DNA of 64,000 nt from Desulfococcus sp041737845 (GTDB taxonomy: Bacteria > Desulfobacterota > Desulfobacteria > Desulfobacterales > Desulfococcaceae): the NCBI RefSeq assembly GCF_041737845.1, contig NZ_JBGSQX010000146.1, positions 1-64,000 on the forward strand, read 5' to 3'. Made by a program: the position numbers and the translations under genes. Below are positions 41,207-51,089 of this stretch, in pieces; within the stretch, counting starts at the first letter, position 1; each line of letters opens with the position of its first letter. The notes under the pieces were generated by a model. That model saw only the letters and a program-made list of their open reading frames with translations. It was not told the origin of the DNA and searched no databases.

Positions 41207-43206
41207 CCCGCGTTTCCGGGCTGGGCACTCAAAAAGGCCGTCGGGTTTGTTTCCTCCATATACCCCCGGATGCCTTTGACGATGGCCTGGCACAGATCCT
41301 CCTGGTAATCGGCGCTCGTGAGGCGTTCGCACTCTCTTTTATTGCTGATGAAGGAGGTTTCAACCAGGATCGAGGGCATCTGAGCCCCGAGGAGAACATA
41401 GAACGGCGCCTGTTTAACCCCTTTGTTGCTGATATGGCTGTACTTTCTTTTCATGTGCCGGTAGAGGGAATTCTGAACGGAGCCGGCCAGTCGGCTTGAT
41501 TCGTTTATTTTTGAATTCTGCATCAGGTCGTTGAGGATGCTCTGGAGGTCGCTGATGGACTTCCGGGAGGTGGCGTTTTCCCGGGCAGCCACCAGAATGG
41601 CGTCGTTGTCCGTCGCCAGGTTGAGATAATAGGTTTCGATACCATATAACCCATTGTTTTTGCTCGCGTTACAATGAATGGAAATAAAAAGGTCCGCATT
41701 CTTCGTGTTGGCGATGGCGGTGCGCTCCTCTAGGGTCAGAAACCGATCCGAATCCCGGGTCATGATGACCTCGCATCCCAGCTCCCTGCGGATTTTCTTC
41801 GAAAGGCGCCTTGCGATGCCCAAAACCACGTCTTTTTCCCTCACGCCGCGGAGGTATCCAGGCGCTCCGCCGTCATGCCCGCCGTGCCCCGCATCAATCA
41901 CGATTCGGCGCACCCCCAATGCGAACTGCTTGGCCAGATCATGGGGGGTGACCTTTTGTTTGCCTCGGACGGCCTTGCCGGTATCATACGATTTGGGCGT
42001 CACGGAAGGCTTTTTATGGGGCTGCGGATGCGGGGCCGCCCGCTTTTTTGCGGCATGGGCCACGGCCGGAGCCTGATCTTCCTGCTCTTTCCCCCATACG
42101 TCGATGATGGTCCGAAAGGGGTTTTTCAGGGAGAAAATTTTATAGGTTTTGAAGGATTTGATGTCGACGACAACACGGACGTCGTCGGGCGTGCATTGTC
42201 CGGCCCTGGCGCTCTGCAGCAGGTCGTCGTCAATGGGGATGACCTTCTCGAAACCTCGTCCGAGACGGCTTTTTTTGAAATCAATGTATAACCGCTGGGG
42301 TCTGCTGGTCGGCAGGTCCGGGTCCAGGAGCTTGTGGGTAAAAACGGTTTCCTTGCTGCCGTCGATGACGATCCGGGTATAGTTGGGATTGGACCAGAAC
42401 CGGAGCCCGGTGATCTTTGTTGGTGACCCGTCCCGGGGCGGTTTGGATGTCCGTTCCGCTTTCGAAAATGCGGCGGGATCGCAGGTCTCCTCGATAACGA
42501 TCAGCCGGGAGATCGGGTCTTCCCCTTGTTCAGGGGCTTTCGGAGCCTGAGGCGTGGATTTGTATGCGGTCTTGGCCTGTTTAAAGAACCTGTCGCGCTC
42601 TTTCACAAAGCTGGATTCCCCGCCGGAGCCCCCATTCCCCTGAAGCCTGCGGCTGTTCCGGGCAGTCTTCGTTTTTTCGTCGGCAGCGTACCCCGGCATT
42701 GCCTGCCCTGAATCCCCGGGCGGGGCGGTTGCATCCTGCTTTTGGTTCCGGGCGCCGGATTCCCCCGGCGGGTCCGCTCCCCTGCTCCGGGGGGATGCGG
42801 TCGCTGAATCGAATTCCGCCAACGCCGCCTGGGCCCTCGCCCGATATTTGCTCTTGGGGTGCCTGTTGATCAGCCGGTTGAAGATGTCCGCGGACTCTTT
42901 GCGATCCGATGATTTCCGCGAAAGGGTGTAGAGGTCCTGATAGATTTTGCCGGCCATATAAAGATTTGCCGCGGCATAGTCGCCGGTTGGATTGCTGCGG
43001 TAGGCCGCCTGGAACCGCAGAATGCATGCCACCCAGTTTTCTCTGTATTTCTGTTTTTCCGGGCTCTTCAGAAATTTTTCATAATAATCTTGAGCGCCGT
43101 AATACGCCGCTTTATCCGTATCCGCCCATGAAATGCGCGATACAGACAGTATCGCGAGGATGGCGGAGATCAGCAGAAAAGCCGCGGCATTGTTATGAGT
43201 CCTCAT
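41203..43206 (-). CDS. N-acetylmuramoyl-L-alanine amidase with AMIN domain
   Basis: A 667-residue AmiC-like cell-wall hydrolase cutting the bond between MurNAc and the stem peptide. A signal peptide is followed by TPR-like helices (about 30-130), a low-complexity linker, an AMIN domain (about 265-370; LRFWSNPNYTRIVIDG) that targets the septum, and the Amidase_3 domain. There the zinc ligands are in IVIDAGHGGHDGGAPG, the ligand His of FISIHCNA, and the catalytic Glu of ILVETSFISN. It would act in daughter-cell separation. It lies 60 bases downstream of mutS. Confidence 0.92.
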   Translation of the reverse strand: MRTHNNAAAFLLISAILAILSVSRISWADTDKAAYYGAQDYYEKFLKSPEKQKYRENWVACILRFQAAYRSNPTGDYAAANLYMAGKIYQDLYTLSRKSSDRKESADIFNRLINRHPKSKYRARAQAALAEFDSATASPRSRGADPPGESGARNQKQDATAPPGDSGQAMPGYAADEKTKTARNSRRLQGNGGSGGESSFVKERDRFFKQAKTAYKSTPQAPKAPEQGEDPISRLIVIEETCDPAAFSKAERTSKPPRDGSPTKITGLRFWSNPNYTRIVIDGSKETVFTHKLLDPDLPTSRPQRLYIDFKKSRLGRGFEKVIPIDDDLLQSARAGQCTPDDVRVVVDIKSFKTYKIFSLKNPFRTIIDVWGKEQEDQAPAVAHAAKKRAAPHPQPHKKPSVTPKSYDTGKAVRGKQKVTPHDLAKQFALGVRRIVIDAGHGGHDGGAPGYLRGVREKDVVLGIARRLSKKIRRELGCEVIMTRDSDRFLTLEERTAIANTKNADLFISIHCNASKNNGLYGIETYYLNLATDNDAILVAARENATSRKSISDLQSILNDLMQNSKINESSRLAGSVQNSLYRHMKRKYSHISNKGVKQAPFYVLLGAQMPSILVETSFISNKRECERLTSADYQEDLCQAIVKGIRGYMEETNPTAFLSAQPGNAG

Positions 43207-43266
43207 GTCATGTTCCAGATGATGTTTCCATTCTCGTCATCGACAGGGTGTGGATCCGATCTGATT

Positions 43267-45885
43267 TCAGTGAAATCGGGTTTTTTCTTGAAGCTCGCTC
43301 AGAAAGATCATGGCGTCAAGGGGTGTCATCCGTGAAATGTCAAGTGACTGAAGCGCCGCCACAAGGACTTGTTCCCCCGCGCTGAAAAGGCCCAGTTGAA
43401 GGGGCTTTGCGTCGGCCGGTTTTCTTGGATTCGATGCGCCCTCTCCCTTTTTGAGGATCCGGCCCTCGGTTTCGATCCTGCGCAGGATCGACGCGGCGCG
43501 GTCGATGACCTCCCCGGGAATTCCGGCCAGCCGCGCGACCTGAATGCCATAGCTGCGGTTGGTGCCCCCCTCGACGAGTTTGCGAAGAAAAATGATCCGG
43601 TCCTGGATCTCCTTGACGGCGATGGAGTAGTTCTTGACCCTGGATTTCGTTTGTTCGAGTTCCGTCAGTTCATGGTAGTGCGTGGCAAACAGGGTTTTCA
43701 CCCCCCGGCCTTTCAGGTCATGGAGGAACTCCGCCACGGCCCAGGCGATGCTCAGCCCGTCGAAGGTGCTCGTTCCTCTGCCGATCTCATCCAGAATCAC
43801 GAGACTCATGGGGGTGGCGTTGTTCAAAATGTTGGCCGTCTCCTGCATTTCCACCATGAAGGTGCTCTGTCCCTGGGAAAGGTTGTCCAGTGCCCCGACC
43901 CGCGTATAGATTCTGTCGGTGACGGGGATACTGGCGCGGGCCGCCGGGACGAATGCACCGATCTGGGCCATGATCGTAAGCAGGGCGACCTGCCTCAGGA
44001 CCGTCGATTTTCCGGCCATGTTCGGGCCGGTGATGATCAGGATCTGGTTTTCCTGGTTGTCCAGCCGGATGGAATTGGGAACGAATCGTTCACCGGTGAT
44101 CATTTTTTCAACCACGGGGTGCCGCCCGTCTTCAATCGAAAGAATGCCGTCGGTGTTGATTTCCGGCCGGTGATAATCGCTCCTTACGGCGACATGGGCA
44201 AGACCCAGCAGGCAGTCGAGCCTGGCGACAACGTCCGCGGCATCTTGAATGTACCGGCGCCGGTTGTTGATTTCCATTCGAACGTCCGCAAAGATGTCAT
44301 ATTCCAGCCTGGCCCGCTTTTCCTCCGCGTTCAGCACCGTCGCTTCGAACGTCTTCAACTCTTCGGTGACATAGCGCTCCGCGTTGACCAGGGTCTGTTT
44401 GCGGATGAAATGGCCGGGGACTTTTTCGGCATGGGTTTTGGGCACCTCAAGATAATACCCGAAAACCTTATTGTAGCGCACCTTCAGGGAGGTTATCCCT
44501 GTTTTTTCCTTTTCACTGGCCTCCAGGCGAACCAGCCATCCTTTACCATCTTTGCTGATTTTAATCAACTCATCCAGGTCGCTGTTGAAGCCGCTTTTGA
44601 TGATGCCGCCTTCGGTCAGGGTGTTCGGCGCATCCTCCCGGATGGCATTTTCGATCAGGTCCGCAATAGCCGCGAGCGGGGCTGTTTCGCCTTCCCATGC
44701 GAACAGGGGCGCCCTGAGCCGCACCGCTGACTCCAGGATTTCCGGAATCTTCATCAGGCTCCGTTTCAGGGCGACCATGTCCCGCGGGCCTGCAAGCCCC
44801 ATGGAGAGCCGGCCTCCGAGCCGGTCCAGGTCGGAGACATCCTTGAGGGTTTCGCGGATCTTTTCGGAAGCCGTCCGGTTCAGGCATGCCTCTTCAACAG
44901 CGTCCAGGCGTCCCCGTATCGCGTCGGGATTCAGGAGGGGATATCGAATCCAGTTCAGCAGGAGGCGGCCGCCCATTGCCGTCACGGTCTGATCCAGGAC
45001 GCTGATGAGCGTGCCGCGCCGCTTTCCGGATCTCAGATTCCCCAGAAGTTCCAGGTTGCGCCGGCTTTGATCGTCGATCGCCATGTAATCGCTCAGAAGA
45101 TAGGTTTCGATTCCCTTGAAGTGGGCAATCTTCTGCTTCTGGGTCTCGATCACGTAATGGAGAACCGCGCCCGCGGCGCCCACCCCGGCCTCCAGGTGCT
45201 CGCATCCGAAGCCTTCCAGGGAGAGGGTGCCAAACTGTTCGGTCAGAAGGGATTTGCCGAAAGCATGGCTGAAAAACCGGTCGTCGAGAAAGCTGACGGA
45301 TCTTCGGGGTTCTGACGGAATCAGGGCGCCGGGGAAAGGATCATTTCGAAAAGATTCGGGAAAGAGAATCTCCCGGGGCGATACCCTGGCGATCTCGTCT
45401 TTGACGGCGTCGGCTTCGTCGGACTGCGTGATCCGAAACGTTCCCGTTGAAATGTCCAGATAGGCCAGGCCGACCACCTGGCTGTGCCGTGCGACCGCGA
45501 GCAGAAAGTTGTCGGATTTTGCATCCAGGAATTCGTTCTCGACGATCATCCCCGGGGTGATGACCCTGACCACCTCCCGCTTGACCAGGCCCTTGGCCTG
45601 GGCCGGATCCTCCACCTGATCGCAGATGGCCACCTTCAGGCCGCGTTCGATGATGCGGGCGATATAGCCCTGAACCGCCCGCCAGGGCACCCCGCACATG
45701 GGCACCGGCGCCGCCTGGTTCTTGTTTCTGGATGTCAGCGTGATCTCCAGGATTTTTGAGGCCTTCTCCGCATCCTCGAAGAACATCTCATAAAAGTCCC
45801 CCATGCGGTAAAACAGGAGGGCGTCTGGATACTCGGCCTTGATGGCCAGGTATTGCTCGATCATCGGTGTCGGTTTTGTCTGCAT
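43267..45885 (-). CDS. mutS: DNA mismatch repair protein MutS
   Basis: A full-length 872-residue MutS1. The mismatch-contacting Phe is in LLFYRMGDFYEMFFEDA (the F-x-E motif region, GDFYEMF), the connector and lever domains follow, and the ATPase has Walker A GPNMAGKS (residues 620-627), Walker B VILDEIGRGTSTFDG and THYHEL. The C-terminus ends in a short helix-turn-helix. No mutL is nearby. Part of a long minus-strand gene series. Confidence 0.97.
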   Translation of the reverse strand: MQTKPTPMIEQYLAIKAEYPDALLFYRMGDFYEMFFEDAEKASKILEITLTSRNKNQAAPVPMCGVPWRAVQGYIARIIERGLKVAICDQVEDPAQAKGLVKREVVRVITPGMIVENEFLDAKSDNFLLAVARHSQVVGLAYLDISTGTFRITQSDEADAVKDEIARVSPREILFPESFRNDPFPGALIPSEPRRSVSFLDDRFFSHAFGKSLLTEQFGTLSLEGFGCEHLEAGVGAAGAVLHYVIETQKQKIAHFKGIETYLLSDYMAIDDQSRRNLELLGNLRSGKRRGTLISVLDQTVTAMGGRLLLNWIRYPLLNPDAIRGRLDAVEEACLNRTASEKIRETLKDVSDLDRLGGRLSMGLAGPRDMVALKRSLMKIPEILESAVRLRAPLFAWEGETAPLAAIADLIENAIREDAPNTLTEGGIIKSGFNSDLDELIKISKDGKGWLVRLEASEKEKTGITSLKVRYNKVFGYYLEVPKTHAEKVPGHFIRKQTLVNAERYVTEELKTFEATVLNAEEKRARLEYDIFADVRMEINNRRRYIQDAADVVARLDCLLGLAHVAVRSDYHRPEINTDGILSIEDGRHPVVEKMITGERFVPNSIRLDNQENQILIITGPNMAGKSTVLRQVALLTIMAQIGAFVPAARASIPVTDRIYTRVGALDNLSQGQSTFMVEMQETANILNNATPMSLVILDEIGRGTSTFDGLSIAWAVAEFLHDLKGRGVKTLFATHYHELTELEQTKSRVKNYSIAVKEIQDRIIFLRKLVEGGTNRSYGIQVARLAGIPGEVIDRAASILRRIETEGRILKKGEGASNPRKPADAKPLQLGLFSAGEQVLVAALQSLDISRMTPLDAMIFLSELQEKTRFH

Positions 45886-45981
45886 GGATTCGAACTGCCG
45901 GGTCAGAGACGGCCTGCCGTCCCTGCCGTTGTGAAAATGTTTCGGGTCCTCCGCGGCGGCGGCATTACCGGCGGCGGCTGT

Positions 45982-46722
45982 TCATTCTGACGGCTGTCTG
46001 CCCATGGGCACAATCTCCAGGCTGCCCCAGGCCCCCAATCTATCGCCACGGATGATCAGAATGCCCTCGATCCCGGAAATTTTCTTTCCGAAGGCCAGGG
46101 CGCGCTTGATATCCGCGGCTGATCGGACGACATTTCCGACGGCCGTGGCCGACGCATCGGCCAGCGCACAGGATGAGGATACCACACAAACGGCATCGGC
46201 GGAACCGAAACTGAGGGAGTGGCCGATGGTTCCCGAGGAGGTGCACACCCCCACCCCATGCCCGGACCCGTTGATTTTCAGGCCGACCTTCATGCTGAGC
46301 GGCGAATTTCCGGCAAAAACGGCGATGGTGGCCGGGTCGTCCGTCCGGATGAAAATATCCCCCCCGTTCTCCACGATCACGTCGGGGGAACGGGTCAGCA
46401 GTTCACGGCCGACATATTCCGCAACGGCGCCCGCCACCGCCGCCATCGGCCCGACGCGCGCTTTCCGGCCGGCTTCGATCATATCCCGGACGATGGCCGG
46501 AGCGTGCCGATCCTCCTGAACCGGGATCAGCGAATCCGAAAAACCGGGGTGATGCCGGATGTATGCCTCGATGTAGGAGCGGTATTTCAGTGTCAGGTCG
46601 AGGGCGAGGGCCTCGAGATGATGCCCGGCATGGATGAAAAGGTCCGTCTCTTTGACCCTGACCTTGAAAAAGAAGCGCCGGGGGGCGATGGCATCTCGGT
46701 AGACGCGGGGCTCGTGCATCAT
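45982..46722 (-). CDS. UPF0280 (ApbE-related) family protein
   Basis: A 246-residue protein related to the FAD-binding ApbE fold. Diagnostic stretches are GPMAAVAGAVAEYVG, VIVENGGDIFIRT, VCTSSGTIGHSLSFGSADA and ADASATAVGN. The family's reaction is not known; its distant relative ApbE transfers FMN to proteins. Two adjacent ATGs (46722 and 46719) are possible starts. It begins 13 bases after the HD-phosphohydrolase stop. Confidence 0.85.
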   Translation of the reverse strand: MMHEPRVYRDAIAPRRFFFKVRVKETDLFIHAGHHLEALALDLTLKYRSYIEAYIRHHPGFSDSLIPVQEDRHAPAIVRDMIEAGRKARVGPMAAVAGAVAEYVGRELLTRSPDVIVENGGDIFIRTDDPATIAVFAGNSPLSMKVGLKINGSGHGVGVCTSSGTIGHSLSFGSADAVCVVSSSCALADASATAVGNVVRSAADIKRALAFGKKISGIEGILIIRGDRLGAWGSLEIVPMGRQPSE

Positions 46723-46735
46723 CCATGCTCCTGGC

Positions 46736-47920
46736 CTATGAAAATGGCAGTTTGAAGGGCTTCGGCCTCAGGCTTTCAGGGCATTGCTTGAGAAAATAAG
46801 AGTCCGTCATGCCGGCGATGAAGTCCCGGGCCATCTCTTCGCGGGTGTGAGCAGCTTTATAATCATCCGACATCTCAGAAAAAAAATGGGTATGGATCCC
46901 TGCATGTTCATCGCCCTTCCGAAGGTCTTCCACGCAGCGGTCAAAGAGGATGCCGAAAAGCCTTTCCAGGGTTTTCGAGTGCTGTTTGATGAGCGGATTC
47001 AGATAAATGTGCTCATAGTTGAACGCCTTCAACGCCTTGAGCGCATCGGAGACCTCGTCGCTGAAGGCGATGGAGGGTTTGCCGATGCTCGATTCGATGA
47101 TATCCGTGACCAGGGTGTAGACGATCTGCCCGTTGGTATTGCCCAGCACCGCCGCGCTCTTTTCCGGCAGATCGGCGCGGCGGATCAGGCCCAGGCGAAT
47201 GGCATCCTCGATATCCCGGCCGATATAGCCGATGGTATCCGAGAACCGTACGACGCATCCTTCCAGGGTCATCGGTGTGAGGGAGACTCCGGGATCGTCT
47301 GTTTTCGCAGTCATGGCCATGTTCAGGGTGTCGAAGGTCTTGTTCCTGTCCGGCGTGATCCTTTGGTCGTGTATTTCTCCGTCATGGCACAGGATGCCGT
47401 CGAGTGTCTGAAGGCAGAGATTCCATCCCCTTCCCTTTCGTTCCACCCTGTCCAGAAACTGAACGCTTTGAACATTATGGCAGAAATGGCCGATTCCATA
47501 GCGCTGACAGAGCGCCGACAGGAACTGCTCGCCCTCGTGTCCGAAAGGCACATGGCCGATATCGTGCCCCAGCGCGATCGCCTCGATCAGGTCCTCATTC
47601 AACCCTAAGAACCGGCCGATGGTTCTGCTGATTTTCGATACGAGCTGAACATGAAGCACGCGGTGCGTGATATGGTCATTTTCCACCAGATAGAACACCT
47701 GGGTCTTGTCGATGTACCGCGTGTAGGCCAGGGAATGGAGGACCCGGTCCACATCCAGGGAATACGCCTGCCGATACCCTGCCACGATCGTGTCTTCATG
47801 CCGTTTTCGCAACCCGTCCCTGCTGAGGGCCGCCCGGGGGGAGAGCATGCGGGCCTCCCGCAGGTCGAATGCCGTTTGCAGCCCTTTCAGGTCTTTCATG
47901 TCCAAACCATTCCAAACCAT
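46736..47920 (-). CDS. HD-domain phosphohydrolase (dGTPase-like)
   Basis: A 394-residue HD enzyme of the deoxyguanosinetriphosphate triphosphohydrolase-like group. Metal ligands: His in ITHRVLHVQLVSKI, the HD pair in LGHDIGHVPFGHEGE, and Asp in VVRFSDTIGYIGRDIEDA. RYIDKTQVF near residue 60 matches the RRL.KTQVF motif of dNTPases. It probably hydrolyses dNTPs or a related nucleotide. I placed the start at 47920 (MVWNGL), four bases after the Mut7-C stop; MKDLKG at 47899 is an alternative. Upstream ATGs overlap the previous gene. Confidence 0.88.
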   Translation of the reverse strand: MVWNGLDMKDLKGLQTAFDLREARMLSPRAALSRDGLRKRHEDTIVAGYRQAYSLDVDRVLHSLAYTRYIDKTQVFYLVENDHITHRVLHVQLVSKISRTIGRFLGLNEDLIEAIALGHDIGHVPFGHEGEQFLSALCQRYGIGHFCHNVQSVQFLDRVERKGRGWNLCLQTLDGILCHDGEIHDQRITPDRNKTFDTLNMAMTAKTDDPGVSLTPMTLEGCVVRFSDTIGYIGRDIEDAIRLGLIRRADLPEKSAAVLGNTNGQIVYTLVTDIIESSIGKPSIAFSDEVSDALKALKAFNYEHIYLNPLIKQHSKTLERLFGILFDRCVEDLRKGDEHAGIHTHFFSEMSDDYKAAHTREEMARDFIAGMTDSYFLKQCPESLRPKPFKLPFS

Positions 47921-47924
47921 GTCT

Positions 47925-48404
47925 TCACGAACCGTCCTGATATTCAAACAATTGTCGTATCCGATCGGTGATCCGCCGGCTGTGGCTGCCGCGCCAGTAA
48001 AACCGGCCGCACTCGGGGCACTGGTCGACCCTTTCCGCGGTCTGCCAGACATGGTCCGGAACACGGTTGAGGGCCGATGCCTTGTTCCGGGCGGAGGTGG
48101 CATGGTTGCAGCGGATGCATCTTGAAAATGGGCGAATATCGGTGATTGAAATACCGATCTGACGGATGACCTGTCTCAATTGTCCAACAGGATCGTTTGC
48201 GTGAATGAAAATCGTCCGGTCCCCGTTTGGAATGCCTTTCACTGCCGTGATGCGCGTGAGCAGGAACTGCCGCTCCTCTGTGGGAATGAGCCCCTTCAGG
48301 CTGGAAGCCTCCCGCACCTGAAGCGCGTCGAACCCGAGAATTCGGAGCCACTTGCACAGTTTTCCGAGGCTTGGATCAACGATGAAGCGGGTATGGCGGA
48401 TCAC
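47925..48404 (-). CDS. Mut7-C RNase-domain protein
   Basis: A 159-residue Mut7-C (DUF82) protein. The PIN-like fold opens with RFIVDPSLGKLCKWLRILGFD, where Asp is an active-site acid, and LLTRI supplies the next motif. The C-terminal zinc ribbon is CIRCN ... QCPECGRFYWRGSH. The family is predicted to cleave RNA. The start is GTG, overlapping the stop of the lipoprotein gene (GTGA), so translation is coupled. Confidence 0.88.
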   Translation of the reverse strand: MIRHTRFIVDPSLGKLCKWLRILGFDALQVREASSLKGLIPTEERQFLLTRITAVKGIPNGDRTIFIHANDPVGQLRQVIRQIGISITDIRPFSRCIRCNHATSARNKASALNRVPDHVWQTAERVDQCPECGRFYWRGSHSRRITDRIRQLFEYQDGS

Positions 48405-49180
48405 ATTTCCGATTCGACAAGCATGAAGGTGGACGGCGGCGCCTCTGCCCGGGCCCAGTATCTTTCGATTTTCAGCAGCAGACGGTCTTCTCCGCCCGTG
48501 ATATCGATGCGAAACGGCACGCTGAAGCCGCCCACGTCGCGGACATTCGAGAATTTCAAGGTATACCCTATCCTCCCGGATGGATCGAACATCTCCACCA
48601 CGGCAGGGGTTTCGTTGTCCGATTCAAAATAGACTTTTTCCAAAACCCTGCCGCGCCGGCTGGAGAGGATCAGTGTTCTGGCGCCGGTCCGCGGGTCGGT
48701 TGCGGCGCGGGCCTGATCAAACTCCCGGAGCGGGACCTGCCCCCTGAGGATTTGAATGACCTCGCGGGCTTTCAGCTCCATTCCGATCAGTTTTTTGAGG
48801 CTCGGGTTCTGGGATCGGGTTTTATAAAAATTTTTCGGCGCGTGGGAGGCCATGAAGAAATAATCTCCGTCGGCGGCCATGGTCGTCGTCGGCATCCCCC
48901 CGATGTTGAGGATGGACAGCCGGAGTTTATCGGGCGCCTTTCCGATCCAGGCCACACGAGCGGTTCGCCGGTTCCGGGTTTTGGGGTTGAAGCGGACCGT
49001 CCCCATGCCCTTGAAGGTTTCGAGTTCCGCATTTCGAAGGGTCAGGCAGTCCATCAACGCCCGGGTGTCGGCCGCCATTTCAGGCGCCGGCAGGGTATCT
49101 CTCTGGACGGCGCAGCCGGAAAGCAGCATCAGCGCCGAAGCCAGCAGAATGGATATTCGGTGTTTCATATCATGGTTCAT
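48401..49180 (-). CDS. DUF4292/LolB-like outer-membrane lipoprotein
   Basis: A 259-residue lipoprotein. The lipobox LLSGC follows a standard signal peptide. The mature chain has the beta-rich LolA/LolB-like fold pattern (FKGMGTVRFNPKTRNRRTARVAWIG-type strands; DGDYFFMASHAPKNFYK). Such proteins accept or pass on lipoproteins, or bind lipid, at the outer membrane. It overlaps the preceding TPR lipoprotein gene by four bases, and the pair may form an envelope complex. Confidence 0.75.
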   Translation of the reverse strand: MNHDMKHRISILLASALMLLSGCAVQRDTLPAPEMAADTRALMDCLTLRNAELETFKGMGTVRFNPKTRNRRTARVAWIGKAPDKLRLSILNIGGMPTTTMAADGDYFFMASHAPKNFYKTRSQNPSLKKLIGMELKAREVIQILRGQVPLREFDQARAATDPRTGARTLILSSRRGRVLEKVYFESDNETPAVVEMFDPSGRIGYTLKFSNVRDVGGFSVPFRIDITGGEDRLLLKIERYWARAEAPPSTFMLVESEM

Positions 49181-50970
49181 TGGCGGGCATCTCTACTTTC
49201 CATCGCATCCCGAATCTTGTTTTGGATCTCCACCCGGTCGGTCCGTTCCCTTTGATTTAATGACATCTGATAATATTTCAAGGCATTATTGAAATCATTG
49301 AGCTTGAAATAGGCATCGCCCACATGCTCCAGGATGACCGGATCATCCGGGACCATGTCAGCCGCCTGGATCAGATATCTCAGCGCCTCTTCATATTCTT
49401 CCCTCTGAAAATACACCCATCCCAGACTGTCGAGGATATATCCGTCATCCGGTTTGTATTTCAATGCCTCGCGGATCAGTTCTTCCGCGATTTCAAGATT
49501 TTTGCCCATATCGGCATAGGTGTACCCCAGATAATTCAGGGCGTCGGCATTCTGCGGATCCAGAGTAATGACCTTTTTCATCATCTCAATGGACTCATCC
49601 TTCCGCTCCAGTTTATCGTAGACCACCCCGAGGCGGAAATAAAGCTTGGGGGCGTCGGGTGCGAGTTTGATGCCGTCCACGAGGGTTTTTTCGGCCAGGC
49701 CATACTGTTTCGCCTCTTCATAAACCGTGGCGAGGTAGAGAATGAAATCCGCATTTCCCGGAGCCCTCCGATTCACGTCTTTCAGGTATTCAATGGCGGT
49801 CTCGGACTCCCCTTTCTCCTGGTGGAAGAAGGCGATGCTGACCACGGCATTCGGATAGAAAACCGACTCCGGCCCTACCTGTTTGAGGTGCTTCAGCATT
49901 TTTCTTTCGTTTTTCAGGCCGTCGTAGGCGACACCCGCGATATAGTGGATGTCCGAGTTGGACGGCATGCCTCTCAGCATGCCTTCGGTGATGACGGAGG
50001 TCTCACCGTACCTTTTCTGTTCGACGTAAAATTGAATGACGGTTCTGATGATCTCCGGCTGCTCCGCACTCTCCTTTCCCAGTCGGGATAGAATTTCGTC
50101 GGAGCGATTCTGGTTTCCGATGCTGTGATAATAATATCCAAGCCCGATCATCGCCCGGATGTTGTCCGGCTCCTTCTCAAGCAATTCCTGGTAGATCGCT
50201 ATCGCCTGCCGGTTTTTTCCCTGAAGCTGGTAGATATTGATCAACTCGAACCGGGGCTCCTCTAGATCGGGTTCCAGCGTCAGCGTGAGCTTGAATTTTT
50301 CCTCAGCCTTATTGAGGTACCCCTGGTCATAATAGATTTTTCCCATGAAAAAATGGCCGGCATAGGCATCCGGGTGTTCCCGGACAAGACTCTGATAAAT
50401 CCGGAAGGCGTTTTCGACGTCGCCTTTTTCCATGTAAATGGCGCCCAAGCGCAGATAGATCTCCTTCTGGGACGGATCTTCCTTCAGCACTTTCTCGTAT
50501 ACGTCCTCGGCCTCGACGTCCCGTTTCAGCCCCTGGAGCAGCTTGCCGTATAATATCATGAGCGTGATATCTTCCGGCTTTTCTTTCAGCATTTCCTGAA
50601 CGAGGGCCAGGGCCTTCTCCGTCTTTCGCTGCCTGAGAAAAAGATTGGCCAATTCCCTTTTGATATAGGCGGATCCGGGATCAAGCTCCAAGGCTTTTTC
50701 GAGAAAATAGATCGCGTTTTCGAGATCTCCCCGTTTGCGCATCATTTGAGATTCGACGAAATAGAAATATCGATCGCCGTTCTGATACGGTTTCGCGCCA
50801 AGGGGTTTGAGAAATTCCTCCGAAGTGTCGGGCACAAAGGTGGGTGCGTCGGTGGCTGACGGCGTCGATTTTGATGGTGATGGCTTGTTCGGCAGACATC
50901 CGGAACTGACCGAGAGGCACAATAGGCAGATGAGTGCGGCAACAACCTGCGGTTTATAAATAGTTTTCAT
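49177..50970 (-). CDS. TPR-repeat lipoprotein
   Basis: A 597-residue lipoprotein made almost entirely of tetratricopeptide repeats. The lipobox VSSGC follows the signal peptide. TPR units start near residue 70 and run to the C-terminus, for example AIYFLEKALELDPGSAYIKR, DALNYLGYTYADMGKNLEI and AIAIYQELLEKEPDNIRAMI. It is a scaffold on the periplasmic face of a membrane; partners are unknown, but coupling to the LolB-like gene suggests a joint role in envelope assembly. Confidence 0.9.
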   Translation of the reverse strand: MKTIYKPQVVAALICLLCLSVSSGCLPNKPSPSKSTPSATDAPTFVPDTSEEFLKPLGAKPYQNGDRYFYFVESQMMRKRGDLENAIYFLEKALELDPGSAYIKRELANLFLRQRKTEKALALVQEMLKEKPEDITLMILYGKLLQGLKRDVEAEDVYEKVLKEDPSQKEIYLRLGAIYMEKGDVENAFRIYQSLVREHPDAYAGHFFMGKIYYDQGYLNKAEEKFKLTLTLEPDLEEPRFELINIYQLQGKNRQAIAIYQELLEKEPDNIRAMIGLGYYYHSIGNQNRSDEILSRLGKESAEQPEIIRTVIQFYVEQKRYGETSVITEGMLRGMPSNSDIHYIAGVAYDGLKNERKMLKHLKQVGPESVFYPNAVVSIAFFHQEKGESETAIEYLKDVNRRAPGNADFILYLATVYEEAKQYGLAEKTLVDGIKLAPDAPKLYFRLGVVYDKLERKDESIEMMKKVITLDPQNADALNYLGYTYADMGKNLEIAEELIREALKYKPDDGYILDSLGWVYFQREEYEEALRYLIQAADMVPDDPVILEHVGDAYFKLNDFNNALKYYQMSLNQRERTDRVEIQNKIRDAMESRDARQ

Positions 50971-51089
50971 GAATGGGTTTCTGATGGCGGAATCGTGGGA
51001 TTCACGCTGTGTTGTTGATTTAGGGATGACGGTATGTCAAAGGTTGCGTCCGGATCATGTCCGGAAACGAACAGCCGCCCGCGCATCCG

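Noticed and set aside
43369..44730. 453-codon open frame opposite mutS
   Set aside because: Shadow of mutS; no motif, no ribosome site.
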